The notes beneath the pieces are model-generated. The model was not told the origin of the DNA and made no database searches. It saw nothing but the letters and a program-made list of their open reading frames with translations. Of a DNA stretch of 25,000 bases, positions 24,896-25,000 are shown piece by piece. Source of the stretch: Prorocentrum cordatum (Eukaryota > Sar > Dinophyceae > Prorocentrales > Prorocentraceae); assembly GCA_963575745.1 (NCBI GenBank), contig CAUYUJ010004298.1:1-25000 (forward strand), read 5' to 3'. A program made the translations under genes and the position numbers. Numbering within the stretch: the first letter of the stretch is position 1; every line of letters starts with the position of its first letter.

Positions 24896-25000
24896 GGGGG
24901 AGGGGTACCCACACGTGGGATGGAGCCTTTGGGGGGCCCCACTTGGGCCCGTGCTGGCTCCCAAAAGGGGCCCTTCGGGGCTCTTCCCTTCGCCCCCTCT
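24896..25000. other. GC-rich end of window, unassigned
   Basis: Contains GGGGCCC-type short palindromes but no feature I can define. Confidence 0.5.

Noticed and set aside
1-25000. Spliced-leader RNA, 5S rRNA or tRNA genes
   Set aside because: I looked for the characteristic spliced-leader word and tRNA/5S box patterns by eye and saw none; a covariance-model scan would be decisive.

Overview
The window looks like nuclear DNA of a dinoflagellate: GC-rich, gene-poor, with very long simple-sequence tracts, many different minisatellites, numerous short terminal-inverted-repeat (TIR) elements, and exons lost among long repeat-filled gaps. This rests on overall style and on one membrane-protein gene whose sequence I recognise from memory as a dinoflagellate family. 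A Prorocentrum-like, large-genome species is a guess. No tRNA, rRNA, spliced-leader RNA gene, CRISPR array or bacterial-style operon was seen.

All coding material I can support lies on the minus strand. The best gene runs from an ATG at 22325 down to a stop at 17605. It is a four-transmembrane protein of about 262 residues in two exons (22325-21885 and 17952-17605), split by an intron of about 3.9 kb. That intron holds a TCC tract, a 149-bp hairpin element, a CCAAGANGGCC-type minisatellite, an 82-bp satellite array and a 239-bp TIR element. The protein's acidic/proline tail is itself written by a trinucleotide tract.

The other coding traces are decayed or incompletely resolved: the C-terminal part of a superfamily-1 helicase-like protein (1788-1271, with a frame break), an endonuclease-like stretch resembling a non-LTR retrotransposon (about 12300-11231, frame-broken, with SDH changed to SDY), an unidentified broken reading frame (13366-12813), and a membrane-anchored unknown protein (14338-13572, one frame break).

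Layout: 1-1270 TCC tracts; 1271-1788 helicase remnant; 1811-2815 degenerate 160-bp tandem repeat; 2816-3455 simple repeats and AT-rich DNA; 4140-6420 two large minisatellite fields; 6500-9000 hairpin element, TCC tract and four minisatellites bracketed by an inverted repeat; 9000-10625 TIR elements and a dispersed repeat; 11231-14338 minus-strand coding remnants; 14500-17500 TIR elements, TCC/CAG tracts and minisatellites; 17605-22325 the membrane-protein gene; 22500-25000 TCC tracts, a duplicated GC-rich repeat family, and two further inverted-repeat elements.

The most unusual content is the density and diversity of short, apparently non-autonomous hairpin elements, at least ten with distinct architectures, and the strand bias of the TCC tracts. 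No complete new multi-gene system could be shown.
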